NCBI RefSeq assembly: GCF_900074915.1
Contig: NZ_LT222319.1
Span: forward strand, 4,435,001-4,499,000
DNA length: 64,000 nt
Direction: 5' to 3'
Source: Pseudomonas cerasi
GTDB lineage: Bacteria > Pseudomonadota > Gammaproteobacteria > Pseudomonadales > Pseudomonadaceae
Each line of letters begins with the position of its first letter. The stretch's first letter is position 1. The notes under the pieces were generated by a model that saw only the letters and a list, made by a program, of their open reading frames with translations, did no database searches and was not told where the DNA came from. A program made the translations under genes and the position numbers. Shown here in pieces: positions 10,044 through 17,995 of the stretch.

Positions 10044-10201
10044 AAACCGCACACGAAGCCACCGTCAGCTGCGCAGCAGTATCATCTGGCGGTTGGTTTT
10101 CGGGGTGAGTATCAGGAGGCAAAGCGCTGCGCAGTGAAATTAGCGCTTCAAATCAGGGCAGGGTTCTGGTACAAAGTCAGCCGCTCAGAGCAGCTCTCAG
10201 A

Positions 10202-10275
10202 GCGGGTATAGTTTAGTGGTAAAACGAAAGCTTCCCAAGCTTTAGTTGAGGGTTCGATTCCCTCTACCCGCTCCA
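10202..10275 (+). tRNA. tRNA-Gly (anticodon CCC)
   Basis: A cloverleaf is readable: acceptor GCGGGTA pairs with TACCCGC, the anticodon loop TTCCCAA gives CCC, the T-arm is GAGGGTTCGATTCCCTC, and CCA is encoded. Its 3' end (10252-10275) is repeated at 17839-17862, so it served as the integration site of the island that follows. Confidence 0.97.
10252..10275 (+). repeat. attL-like site: 24-bp tRNA-Gly 3' end
   Basis: These 24 bases (GTTCGATTCCCTCTACCCGC plus TCCA) occur again as a perfect direct repeat at 17839-17862, the usual footprint of site-specific integration into a tRNA gene. Confidence 0.88.
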
Positions 10276-10582
10276 CATTTCTTGATCTAGAGCACTTCCA
10301 GCCTTTCTGCCTAGTGCTTTGAATCCCTCGGAACTCCCTCTCCTTCCCTAGAAATTCTGAAACGACCTCACTCACAAACGTGATGACTCGTACACCCATG
10401 CCAATTGGGTGCCGCACAACACTGCATACCAGTGCCTGAGCCTTCGAAAAAGCTCAACCTGCGATCAGCCCAGCCTCCTCCCTACGAAAAGTCGATTTTC
10501 CAGACAATTGGATCGTGTTGAATCGAAAAGGGCCGGCCATACATTGCGTCAGGCCAGCCCTAGACACTTCATACCAATACCA

Positions 10583-11306
10583 TCAGGCGATACGACCGCC
10601 GCCATCCACGTGCAACACAGCCGCATTGATGAACTCGCTCTCGACCAGCGAGAGGACAGCATCAGCGAGATCATCAGCACGCTCTACCTGTCCGCCCGGC
10701 AGCCCCGAACCCACCTGATCGAACAGGCCAGCACGATCCTGCTCCGACAAGACGCTCTAGGTCGGGGTATCAACAACACCTAGGGAGATCACATTGACGC
10801 GCAGCGGTTTGACCTCCAACGCCAGAGCCATCGAGAAGCCTTCAAAACCCGCATGCAACGCTGCGACGATGTTAGTGTCAACGGCTGGACGATAAGCCGC
10901 CAGGCCAGAGAAGTAGGTGACCGAGCTTTTGCGGTTGATGAAGTTCAGGCAGTAATTCGCGGCGTTTACAGGCCCCAGAACTTCGTGTTAAGCATGTGTT
11001 GAATGTCGTTGGTGTTGAGTTGGGCTAACTGTGCGAAGGACAGGTCTGCAGCGGTCACGAGGAGATGATCGTAGGTGCCGATCGCGATGGAAGAATTGAT
11101 CACGTCCTGGCTGACACCGGCGTCGAACGCCTGGTAGCTCGGAACGCTTCCCTGCTCGGCCAGGGTGGACACCGCATTTTCCAGCTTGCAGGAGCTCCGA
11201 CCGCAAAGCACGACCTCCCCCCTTCCTGAACCACCTTTTTCGCTAAGGCCAAGCCCATCCCCGACCAACCACCGATAATGACAAAGCGCTGTTTTGTGAT
11301 GCTCAT
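10583..11306 (-). pseudogene. Short-chain dehydrogenase/reductase, degraded
   Basis: Read on the minus strand from ATG 11306, the product begins with the Rossmann motif IIGGWSGMGLALAKKV. It then needs a frame change at the run of six C at 11217-11222, a second frame change near 10980, and crosses a TAG at 10757-10759. The pieces together give a full SDR: nucleotide-binding N-terminus, DHLLVTAA, the LNTKFWG region, a YFSG segment, RVNVISLGVVDTPT, and the terminal FINAAVLHVDGGG. Three lesions make it a pseudogene. It resembles ordinary SDR oxidoreductases; the substrate is unknown. Confidence 0.85.
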
Positions 11307-11475
11307 GGTATTCCCCTTTTAGGGATTCCGATCAAGTCAGCACAGGCCATCTGACCTGTGCTGACTTGTTCGGAGCTTCCCTAACTGCTCTACGGTTTTC
11401 GGCTGGGGGCTATAGCCAGACTGTGCCAGATGCATTTAGGATCAGGCCTTCCCGATTAGGAGAGTGGGTGTAGCA

Positions 11476-12612
11476 ATGAATCTAACAGCTTTAGGTTCAA
11501 AGCTGTCTCGGTATCGCAAGCAGCTTGCGATGAGCGAGGAAGAAGTGTGTGCGGTCACCCACATCCCCCTTGAGCGCCTGCAGTCAGTTGAAGCCGGCTC
11601 TCAGGCGCCTACGGGTGATGAAGTGCTTATCCTGGCCGATCTCTACCACTGCAACTTTAAATTCTTCATCTCGAACGAGCCGCTCGCCCCCTTTGAGCAG
11701 ACCGAAATCCTGTATCGCAGGCACGGAGCTGAGTTCATCAAGGAGGATCGTAGAGCTGTCCAAGAATTCCTGTACCTCTGCGAAACAGAGGACTTCCTGA
11801 TGAGTGAGTTGAACGCTATGAAGCTCGAATTTCCGTTGCCGCAGGCTTCTGGGAATTTTAAGAATGATGGAGTCCGAGCGGCTGAAGCCTTTCGCCTTTT
11901 CAATCAGCACCCCACAAACGCCGTGCCTCGCGATGTGTATCAGGAGATTCGCCAAACCGGCGTGCATGTGCTCCGTAGAAAGCTTGGTAACTCTAACATT
12001 TCGGGGCTTTTCCTGGCTCACCCCACGGCTGGGAAGTGCATTCTGGTCAACTACAGCGAAGACGTATACCGGCAGCGGTTTAGCGCTGCGCATGAATTTG
12101 CTCACGCTCTTTTCGATGCGCAGGGTGGCCCCAGTATTACCTACTCCCGTGCGACTAAGGCTGACCTAGTCGAAGTGAGAGCAAACACCTTTGCCTCCCG
12201 GTATCTGATGCCTTCAGAAATCCTCCGACAGCTTCCCAACCCTGAGCAATGGACACAGGAAAATACCCAGTATTGGGCTCATGAGTTGCGAGTCAGCTGC
12301 GTTGCCTTGGGCATAGGCCTGAAGTCAGAGGGCTTAATTAGCGAGCATGCATTCCAGAGGATAAAGTCGTACCGCGTTCCTCGTGAACTGAAGATTGACC
12401 CAGAATTGCCGGCCCAATTGACGAAGCAACAGCGTGAGCGAAAGGCTAAGTTACTGGAAAGGGGGTTATCTGATAGCTACGTCGCGCTGTGCCTAGACGC
12501 TCAGAGCCGTGGCATCATCACTCAAGGTCGATTGGCTGAAGCCTTGCTTAGTGACTTGGGAGGCCTTCAAGAGCTGCTCAGCCTTTATGGAAGATCGCGC
12601 AATGGCCATTGA
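11476..12612 (+). CDS. HTH (XRE) domain plus ImmA/IrrE-type metallopeptidase
   Basis: A 378-residue protein with an N-terminal XRE-like helix-turn-helix (about residues 5-65, SRYRKQLAMSEEEVC...) and a zinc metallopeptidase domain with HEFAH at 206-210, as in ImmA/IrrE proteins. The C-terminal part (about 280-378) has no family I recognise. ImmA-type proteases cleave repressors, and HTH-ImmA fusions commonly act as the antitoxin or regulator of a downstream toxin. The next gene overlaps it by 11 bases and encodes a PIN domain, so the two are probably co-translated. The ATG at 11476 is chosen over GTG 11464; AGGAGA lies 12 bases upstream. Function as a toxin-antitoxin or defence module is inferred. 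Confidence 0.85.
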   Translation: MNLTALGSKLSRYRKQLAMSEEEVCAVTHIPLERLQSVEAGSQAPTGDEVLILADLYHCNFKFFISNEPLAPFEQTEILYRRHGAEFIKEDRRAVQEFLYLCETEDFLMSELNAMKLEFPLPQASGNFKNDGVRAAEAFRLFNQHPTNAVPRDVYQEIRQTGVHVLRRKLGNSNISGLFLAHPTAGKCILVNYSEDVYRQRFSAAHEFAHALFDAQGGPSITYSRATKADLVEVRANTFASRYLMPSEILRQLPNPEQWTQENTQYWAHELRVSCVALGIGLKSEGLISEHAFQRIKSYRVPRELKIDPELPAQLTKQQRERKAKLLERGLSDSYVALCLDAQSRGIITQGRLAEALLSDLGGLQELLSLYGRSRNGH

Positions 12613-13195
12613 CCCATCCCGCTTTCATTTGATCAATGTGACAGACACCTGTTCGGTGTGGAATGTTCTCTCGTCTAGCACCCTGTACCGTGCTGCGCTG
12701 GCAGCGCAATGCCACTTCTGCGTCACCGAATTCGTGAACTACGAGTGTCTAGTGAAGCCCAGAACGTCACCAACCAACGCTAGCCGAGAGCTACAGCGTC
12801 GACTAATTGACGCGCGTGAAAAGGGTCAGTTCCCGGTACACGCTTGCAGTCTTGATGATCTCCAAGCCATGAGTAGATTGGAAAACCTTAGGCGTCTTGG
12901 AAAGGGGGAGTTGTCCTCTATCGCATTTGCAATGAGTCGTGGTTTAGCTGTGATGACCGACGATCAGGGTGCTAGAAAGCTTTCGGCGGCAGCGGGGAGC
13001 CATCCCACGCAGACGACTCCGCACCTGCACAGTTGGCTGATTTTTCATCGTAAATTGGATGATGCTGATCACTCCAACGTGATGACACAGCATATGAGCA
13101 TGGAGGGATGTATTGCGCCTCACCTGGCAGACGCCTACGGCTTAGCTTTACAGTGCGCTCGAAACGCGCATCCTGCTGAATCTAAGCAGGCTTAG
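12602..13195 (+). CDS. PIN-domain protein, probable RNase/toxin partner
   Basis: A 197-residue protein with the acidic residues of a PIN nuclease in order: Asp15 (NVTDTCSVWN), Glu43 (VTEFVNYE), Glu103 (GKGELSSIAFA) and Asp120/Asp121 (VMTDDQGARK). PIN toxins cleave RNA with divalent metal. The ATG at 12602 overlaps the end of the HTH-ImmA gene, tying the two together. The C-terminal 60 residues (HLHSWLIFHRKLDDAD and onward) go beyond a minimal PIN fold and are not recognised. Substrate and any role in phage defence are inferred from the arrangement only. Confidence 0.78.
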   Translation: MAIDPSRFHLINVTDTCSVWNVLSSSTLYRAALAAQCHFCVTEFVNYECLVKPRTSPTNASRELQRRLIDAREKGQFPVHACSLDDLQAMSRLENLRRLGKGELSSIAFAMSRGLAVMTDDQGARKLSAAAGSHPTQTTPHLHSWLIFHRKLDDADHSNVMTQHMSMEGCIAPHLADAYGLALQCARNAHPAESKQA

Positions 13196-13215
13196 CGTCA
13201 TCTCATCAGAATATA

Positions 13216-13761
13216 TTGCAGGGAATGATCATGTGGGTGTTAGGTGATGGCAGAAAACATTTTTTAGAGTTCCTTCGCAACACTTCCATCCAGTTTTTTT
13301 TAATGATTTTAGTCGCTGTCTCAGGTGGAAAATTTAACGCTCTGATCTTAAAGCATGACTACAAAAATGCTTTTCCGATGGGGTTTATAACAACTGTGAT
13401 ACTGTTGTTGCTCTGGCTGGCGGCTCACGCCAACATTAAAAATTTCTTTGTGGAATTTAAACGCGGTACGACTCCTGGCCTGAAGCCCTACCTCGACAGC
13501 CTACCAGTTCAAAACCTAAAAACGAAAAATAGGCTAACCATAATTTATTTAGCTAGGCACGGTAAATTTGCCTTGGCGGAAGCGGGGCTTCTGATAATAG
13601 GGTTTTATTTCTCAATAATGTTCGGTGCATTCTATTCCTTTGAAAGCGCACAAAAGTTTCTTTCCGAGGAAAAGGATCGTAGCTGTTTTTCGGTAGTTCA
13701 AACCACAAGCTTATCGAGTAGCTCAGGCCTGGCTGGCTCTAGCAACAATAGTGCAGAATAG
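13216..13761 (+). CDS. Membrane protein of unknown function
   Basis: An unrecognised 181-residue protein. Two or three hydrophobic segments are visible: about 27-40 (FFLMILVAVSGG), 56-72 (FITTVILLLLWLAAHA) and 121-142 (AEAGLLIIGFYFSIMFGAFY). The tail is rich in Ser. The start is uncertain: TTG 13216, ATG 13225 or ATG 13231. The coding sequence is clearly AT-richer than the chromosomal genes around the island, which suggests transfer. It lies 20 bp after the PIN gene and 6 bp before the GIY-YIG gene, so all four genes may form one transcript. A membrane component beside nuclease genes is a common layout in defence loci, but this is only contextual. Confidence 0.62.
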   Translation: MQGMIMWVLGDGRKHFLEFLRNTSIQFFLMILVAVSGGKFNALILKHDYKNAFPMGFITTVILLLLWLAAHANIKNFFVEFKRGTTPGLKPYLDSLPVQNLKTKNRLTIIYLARHGKFALAEAGLLIIGFYFSIMFGAFYSFESAQKFLSEEKDRSCFSVVQTTSLSSSSGLAGSSNNSAE

Positions 13762-13767
13762 GAGCCA

Positions 13768-14187
13768 ATGAAAATGCAGGGCGAGGTAGGTTTTTGTGAA
13801 TGGCACCCCTGGTCTGGTCGTAGTGAAATTCCAGGGAGGAATCTGCCTGGGGTCTACTTCATCGCTAGGAGCAAAAAGAAGCCGGACAACTTTAGGGTAA
13901 ACAATGATTTCATAATTTATATAGGAGAAACCACAGGGCAGACGCTAGCAGATCGCCTCCGCCAGTTTAATACATCTGCATTCAGTGAGCGTCCGGGCCA
14001 TTCGGGTGGCAATACTTTCAGACTAATGCTGCTTGAGACTACCCCGCATGATCACTTATGGGTATCTGCCTGCCCTGTAGATATGGGGTCTCCCTACACA
14101 ACCGCCTATATCAAACATCTTGAAAGGAAACTGCTCTGGGAGTTCGTCTGTACTTGGGGACGCTACCCTGAATGTAATAAATCCTGA
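13768..14187 (+). CDS. GIY-YIG-like nuclease domain protein
   Basis: A 139-residue protein with the hallmarks of a small GIY-YIG domain: GVYFI (28-32) for the first motif, IIYIGET (49-55) for the second, Arg63 (ADRLRQF) and Glu119 (HLERKLLWEF) in place of the catalytic Arg and Glu. GIY-YIG nucleases cut DNA using one metal ion. The start ATG 13768 has GGAG 4 bases upstream and follows the membrane protein by 6 bp. There is no additional DNA-binding domain, so it could act with a partner. The match is motif-level and needs profile confirmation. Confidence 0.68.
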   Translation: MKMQGEVGFCEWHPWSGRSEIPGRNLPGVYFIARSKKKPDNFRVNNDFIIYIGETTGQTLADRLRQFNTSAFSERPGHSGGNTFRLMLLETTPHDHLWVSACPVDMGSPYTTAYIKHLERKLLWEFVCTWGRYPECNKS

Positions 14188-14225
14188 GCCTTCGTTGTGA
14201 TGATGTACTTTAAATGGCTAGCCCT

Positions 14226-15023
14226 CTATGCCTGAGAGGATAGCTTATACTCATCAGCTAAATCCGCTAGACTAAGGAAATCATCAATTTCCTGGAACTC
14301 CCTCCACACCAGAAACCCTTTATCGACAATTTTTAGTCGAGATCGCGTCTGATCATATTCGATAATTATCGGTGAGATCTTTTTCTCTTGTTGAAGGTCA
14401 ATAACTTTTGCAAGCGCCGCTAATATCCTACCAATTTTTATCTGATTGCCACTTGGGTGCCATTTTTCTAAAAAGCGCCTCAGGGCTTGGGCGGTTAGTC
14501 CATTTGCTAAAACCCCATCACTGAAGGTTATTAGAGGACAGAGAATCCACTTATAAAGTTCAAATCCTGTCGTGCCAAAACCAACAGAGAAATCCATTAG
14601 GAATTTTGTATAGCGTCCCGTCTGGCTTTCTAATATATCCTTTATTTCTGCGCGCACGTCCAGTTCGCTAGCTACCAATACAGCCAACTCTTGACGGCGA
14701 TGAATACCTTGTTGCTCGCACGCGACTAGGCAAATTTGCTGAACCAGAAATACGTTGCCCCTACAATACTTCTTTACCTCTTCCTTGAAGGAGTGTGCAA
14801 AAACCAAGTTGAGCATTTCCTCACTGGTCTTGAAGAGATTGTCTATATCTTCATCATGCCAACTATCAGCATTGACGGATGTTATGCGGCCATCAAGATC
14901 ATTATTCAGAGATGTCAGCTTGTCCGCTTCAAGCCAGACTCCGACAATGATAAAGCATATCTTGCTTGGCTCATGAAAGGCCTTCAATGCTTGAGCGAAG
15001 TCGACTTGAGTGTCCTCACCCAT
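14226..15023 (-). pseudogene. P-loop (AAA/STAND-like) ATPase, N-terminus missing
   Basis: A 265-residue open frame that starts in mid-domain: VDFAQALKAFHEPSKICFIIVGVWLEADKL follows where a Walker B segment would lie in island-borne ATPases, and no Walker A is found upstream. Next comes a sensor/lid-like region (DLDGRITSVNADSWHDEDI... and GNVFLVQQI) and an unrecognised C-terminal domain. The upstream sequence on this strand is the opposite strand of a helicase fragment, so a deletion or rearrangement removed the N-terminal half. The ATG at 15023 is probably not a native start. Confidence 0.65.
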
Positions 15024-15417
15024 ACCAACGCCGGGGTCACAGCCCTTCGCGCCCGGATGGCTCGGGCCAGGGTGGCACCGACCTCATTCCGAATTGCCAC
15101 GCTTGATGGGTTCACCATGAAGCTGATCAGCAGGTTCCCAGGCAGGAGTGGCCACGACCCGGCAATCATGCTGCTGACGAACCGCGCCAATGACTACCCC
15201 GCCATCCGTGCAGCTGCCCTCGCGCTGTTGAGGGCTAGGCATCTTGATCAAGTACTGCAATCGACCTATTCGCGCGTCCTTGTCGACGAGTATCAAGATT
15301 GCAATCGAGTGCAGCACGCCATCGTCACCTGCCTGGCCGCCACGTTGCCCACGTATGTCATGGGCGACCCAATGCATTGCATTGGGAGGCAGCCCGCCAG
15401 AGCTTAAGACGGACATA
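15006..15417 (+). pseudogene. UvrD/Rep-like helicase, internal fragment
   Basis: Reading on the plus strand gives helicase motif Ia (LSVLTHTNAGVTALRAR), motif II (RVLVDEYQDCNRVQHAI) and motif III (YVMGDPM). Motif I with the ATP-binding lysine is absent upstream and everything after motif III is lost. Just after GDPM the frame shifts: an alternative frame reads CIALGGSPPELKTD, fitting the family. The fragment resembles superfamily 1 helicases found in defence islands (GajB-like or related). It is bounded by the truncated ATPase and the tail of the HAD gene. Non-functional. Confidence 0.75.
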
Positions 15418-15627
15418 TCACCTAGCGCCTAATCCAGGTGACCATTGTGAGATTAGATTGGGTAGTTCATCCAGCGAAGTTATAGAAGATTCCGCTGGAA
15501 TGATGCCTTCGGGCCATGAATGAAACCCTTGAAACCACACGGCGTACATTCCTGCTGCTTTTGCACCTTGGTAGTCATTCAAGGGATGGTCGCCTACAAA
15601 CCAACACTGCTCGGGAAGAAAACCTAG
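15418..15627 (-). pseudogene. HAD-family hydrolase, C-terminal part cut off by the IS
   Basis: On the minus strand the sequence after the IS reads FLPEQCWFVGDHPLNDYQ followed by GAKAAGMYAVWFQGF, the acidic motif IV of HAD phosphatases (GDHPLND), and ends at TGA 15418-15420. If the IS and one CTAG copy are removed, it joins in frame to the N-terminal part at 16821-17334. Confidence 0.85.
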
Positions 15628-16820
15628 GGAAGGTCTGAAGTAGGCAGACTTTTTAACCCTCCCGTTGCTTCAAAGTTTCAAAAAACGTCGTTTCAATCGA
15701 AAATCAGACCTTTGCCTCGCCCAACTCCTCTTTTTTCTTCGGACAAGCGCTTTTTAGCGTCAATTGTCCACATTACAGGCGCACCTCTCCTGTATTCAGC
15801 AGTCGTTTTCGCATCATCCACAGATTGGACAGAGCAAATAGCGTGGTCTGCTGCGCAGTGTTTTTCAGCAGGCCTCGGAAGCGTACTTTCGTATAACCAA
15901 ACTGGCGTTTGATCACTCGAAACGGATGCTCAACCTTGGCGCGCAGTTGAGCTTTCGCGTATTCGATTTTGCGACGCATGCGCCCGATCAGACTTTCCTT
16001 TGCATGCTTTTTATAACTGCTGGGCCGCGCTGCAATCGACCATATCATTTGGCGATTTTGATGCTCGGGACGCTTTTCGACACCGGTGTAGCCCGCGTCG
16101 CCAGAGACGTAAGTTTCTTCTCCGTGCAGTAACTGGTCGACCTGAGTTACGTCAGCTACATTCGCCGCCGTGCCCACCACGCTATGCACCAAACCGGATT
16201 CGGCATCGACACCGATGTGCGCTTTCATCCCGAAGAAATATTGATTTCCTTTCTTCGTCTGGTGCATTTCAGGGTCACGTTTTCCGTCCTCGTTCTTGGT
16301 CGAACTCGCCGCATGGATGATCGTTGCATCGACCACGGTGCCCTGGCGCAGCAACAAACCACGGTCGCCCAAATAGCCATTGATGACCTGCAAAATCCCA
16401 CCGGCCAGCTCATGTTTCTCCAGCAGTCGGCGGAAATTGAGGATCGTGGTTTCGTCCGGAATCCGATCCAGGTGCAGTCCTGCAAACTGTCGCAGAATTG
16501 TGGTTTCGTAGAGCGATTCTTCCATGGCCGGATCGCTGTAGCCGAACCAGTTTTGCATCAGATGAACCCGCAACATCGCCATCAACGGATAGGCAGGGCG
16601 ACCACCTTCGCCCTTTGGATAGTGTGGCTCGATCAGTTTGACCAAGCCATTCCAGGGCACGACCTGATCCATCTCGATCAGGAAGCGTTCACGGCGGGTT
16701 TGTTTGCGTTTGCCAGCGTATTCGGCGTCAGCGAAGGACATCTGCTTCATCGGGACTCAACCGTTCAGTGCTTGGGACTGGCGTATTTCACCAGATTTGG
16801 AAGTCTTTTTCAGAGTTTCC
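15628..16820 (-). mobile_element. IS5-family insertion sequence, complete
   Basis: A 1,193-bp element bounded by imperfect inverted repeats (GGAAGGTCTGAAG on the left; complement of the right end GGAAACTCTGAAA) and flanked by a 4-bp target duplication CTAG at 15624-15627 and 16821-16824, the target typical of the IS5 group. It interrupts a HAD hydrolase gene cleanly. Confidence 0.9.
15773..16750 (-). CDS. IS5-family DDE transposase
   Basis: A full-length 325-residue transposase with an N-terminal DUF772-like domain (WFGYSDPAMEESLYE) and a DDE catalytic domain: Asp in VVDATII, Asp in SGDAGYTG, Glu in KVEHPFRVIKRQFGY. It catalyses cut-and-paste movement of the surrounding element. No frameshift or stop is seen, so the element may still be active. 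Confidence 0.95.
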   Translation of the reverse strand: MKQMSFADAEYAGKRKQTRRERFLIEMDQVVPWNGLVKLIEPHYPKGEGGRPAYPLMAMLRVHLMQNWFGYSDPAMEESLYETTILRQFAGLHLDRIPDETTILNFRRLLEKHELAGGILQVINGYLGDRGLLLRQGTVVDATIIHAASSTKNEDGKRDPEMHQTKKGNQYFFGMKAHIGVDAESGLVHSVVGTAANVADVTQVDQLLHGEETYVSGDAGYTGVEKRPEHQNRQMIWSIAARPSSYKKHAKESLIGRMRRKIEYAKAQLRAKVEHPFRVIKRQFGYTKVRFRGLLKNTAQQTTLFALSNLWMMRKRLLNTGEVRL

Positions 16821-17334
16821 CTAGCTGTGCAGCCCCTGCTCGGAAGATATCGGACGCTGGCTTAGCCATCCCAAACGCTTCCGAGCTAATTGCCGTGCTA
16901 ACTGATTTGGCAAAGGGCAATGCGGCTATAGTTTGCCTGCGCGACCTTTCAGCACCGTTGGAAATAACACCAACCTTAATATCCCTGCTTTCTAACTCTA
17001 GGATCAAATCCAGAGCGCCGGGCATCTGTACTGTGGCGGATGGGAAATGGTTCATCCAGTGATTGATTAAGACCTGTGGCGCCTTCGGTGCTAACCATGG
17101 CAGGTCGTGGGCAAGCGTCTGGCCTACCGCTTCACGGATAGAGGTAAATTTAGATTCAGGAGAAAGGTAGCCGCCGTTGTCTTCACGAAGAATAAGCTTT
17201 CCGATGTCGTCCAACGTCACAAACTTCATTTGATGGCCGAAATCGGTCAGGAACACTTTGGCGTACCGCAGAATACTGAAGGCACGGTTTGTCAGGGTGT
17301 TATCTAAATCGAACAGGATGGCTCGTGGGTACAT
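16821..17334 (-). pseudogene. HAD-family hydrolase, N-terminal part
   Basis: Begins MYPRAILFDLDNTLTNRA, the HAD nucleophile motif DxDxT, with an AAGGA ribosome binding site before ATG 17334. It continues through VGVISNGA (motif II) and GMAKPASDIF (motif III lysine) to the IS insertion at residue 171. The protein was a phosphatase-like hydrolase of about 240 residues (YjjG/PGP type). The IS gives a premature end after GKL, and motif IV is lost, so the product should be inactive. Confidence 0.87.
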
Positions 17335-17457
17335 AAATTGTCCTTGAGACTCCAAATGAGTAGCCGCAGCTCAACCCTATCGTCCGGCACGCGCGTATTC
17401 AAGGAATGGCTACCGTATAGGTGGACACCCTCGTCTAACTGAATCGCCCCGGATTCT

Positions 17458-17685
17458 CTAGACACCTTGCAAGCTCATTGCGTAACGCTTTTCAAACTCT
17501 ACCGGTGACAGTTGATTGTTGAAACCATGCCGGCGTTTTGCGTTGGAGAACATCTCGATGTAATCAAACACATCACTGCGAGCATCTTCCCGCGTGGTGT
17601 AGATTTTCCGCTTGATCCGTTCCCGCTTTAGAAGCTGGAAAAAGCTCTCGGCCACGGCGTTGTCATGACAGTTGCAATGGATCAC
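17458..17685 (-). pseudogene. IS3-family transposase OrfB, C-terminal fragment
   Basis: Encodes the last 75 residues of an IS3-type OrfB: CHDNAVAESFFQLLKRERIK with the third catalytic residue (Glu of AESFF), then NAKRRHGFNNQLSPVEFEKR. The remaining transposase and OrfA are missing; the sequence upstream of about 17690 is unrelated. The right-hand end of the IS probably lies near 17420-17460. Confidence 0.9.
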
Positions 17686-17838
17686 TCACATGAATCCTAC
17701 GGACTATGCACATATTGCTCACCTGTGAACATAGAGAATTTTGTATAGGCGAGACCTGCAAGGCACGTAAATCAATGGCTTGCCTGCATAAGCCACCTAC
17801 ACACCTACACAGATTGGTGTCGGATCTGTCCTATAAGA

Positions 17839-17862
17839 GTTCGATTCCCTCTACCCGCTCCA
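17839..17862 (+). repeat. attR-like site: 24-bp copy of tRNA-Gly 3' end
   Basis: A perfect direct repeat of 10252-10275. The upstream bases (17700-17838) do not complete a tRNA, so this is the non-functional copy left at the distal end of the island. Confidence 0.88.
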
Positions 17863-17995
17863 TTTCAGTCTTTCACAAAATCTGCTCTGCACTCCTGAAA
17901 TTCCTCCCCCTTGCCGTTCAAAACTCCCCCTCTCCCCGCCTCCACTCTCAGATAGCAAAACCCAGAAACACGTCAATGCAACTCAAACATCGAAG

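Larger units (their letters stand above)
10276..17862. mobile_element. Decayed genomic island at tRNA-Gly(CCC)
   Basis: A 7.6-kb segment lies between the intact tRNA-Gly and a 24-bp copy of its 3' end. Contents in order: SDR pseudogene, HTH-ImmA gene, PIN gene, membrane protein, GIY-YIG protein, N-terminally truncated ATPase, UvrD-like helicase fragment, HAD gene split by an IS5-family element, and an IS3-family remnant. Several parts are visibly more AT-rich than the flanks. No integrase gene is seen, so the element is probably immobile on its own. The limits are set only by the direct repeat. Confidence 0.8.

Noticed and set aside
10148..10417. An 89-codon minus-strand frame containing EGIEPSTKAWEAFVLPLNYTR
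   Set aside because: It is the antisense translation of the tRNA-Gly gene, a well-known spurious protein in databases.
10409..10783. A 124-codon plus-strand frame right after the tRNA
   Set aside because: It overlaps the minus-strand SDR pseudogene and has no protein-like features.
14736..15005. N-terminal part of the plus-strand frame leading into the helicase fragment
   Set aside because: It is the opposite strand of the ATPase fragment; helicase similarity starts only at about 15006.
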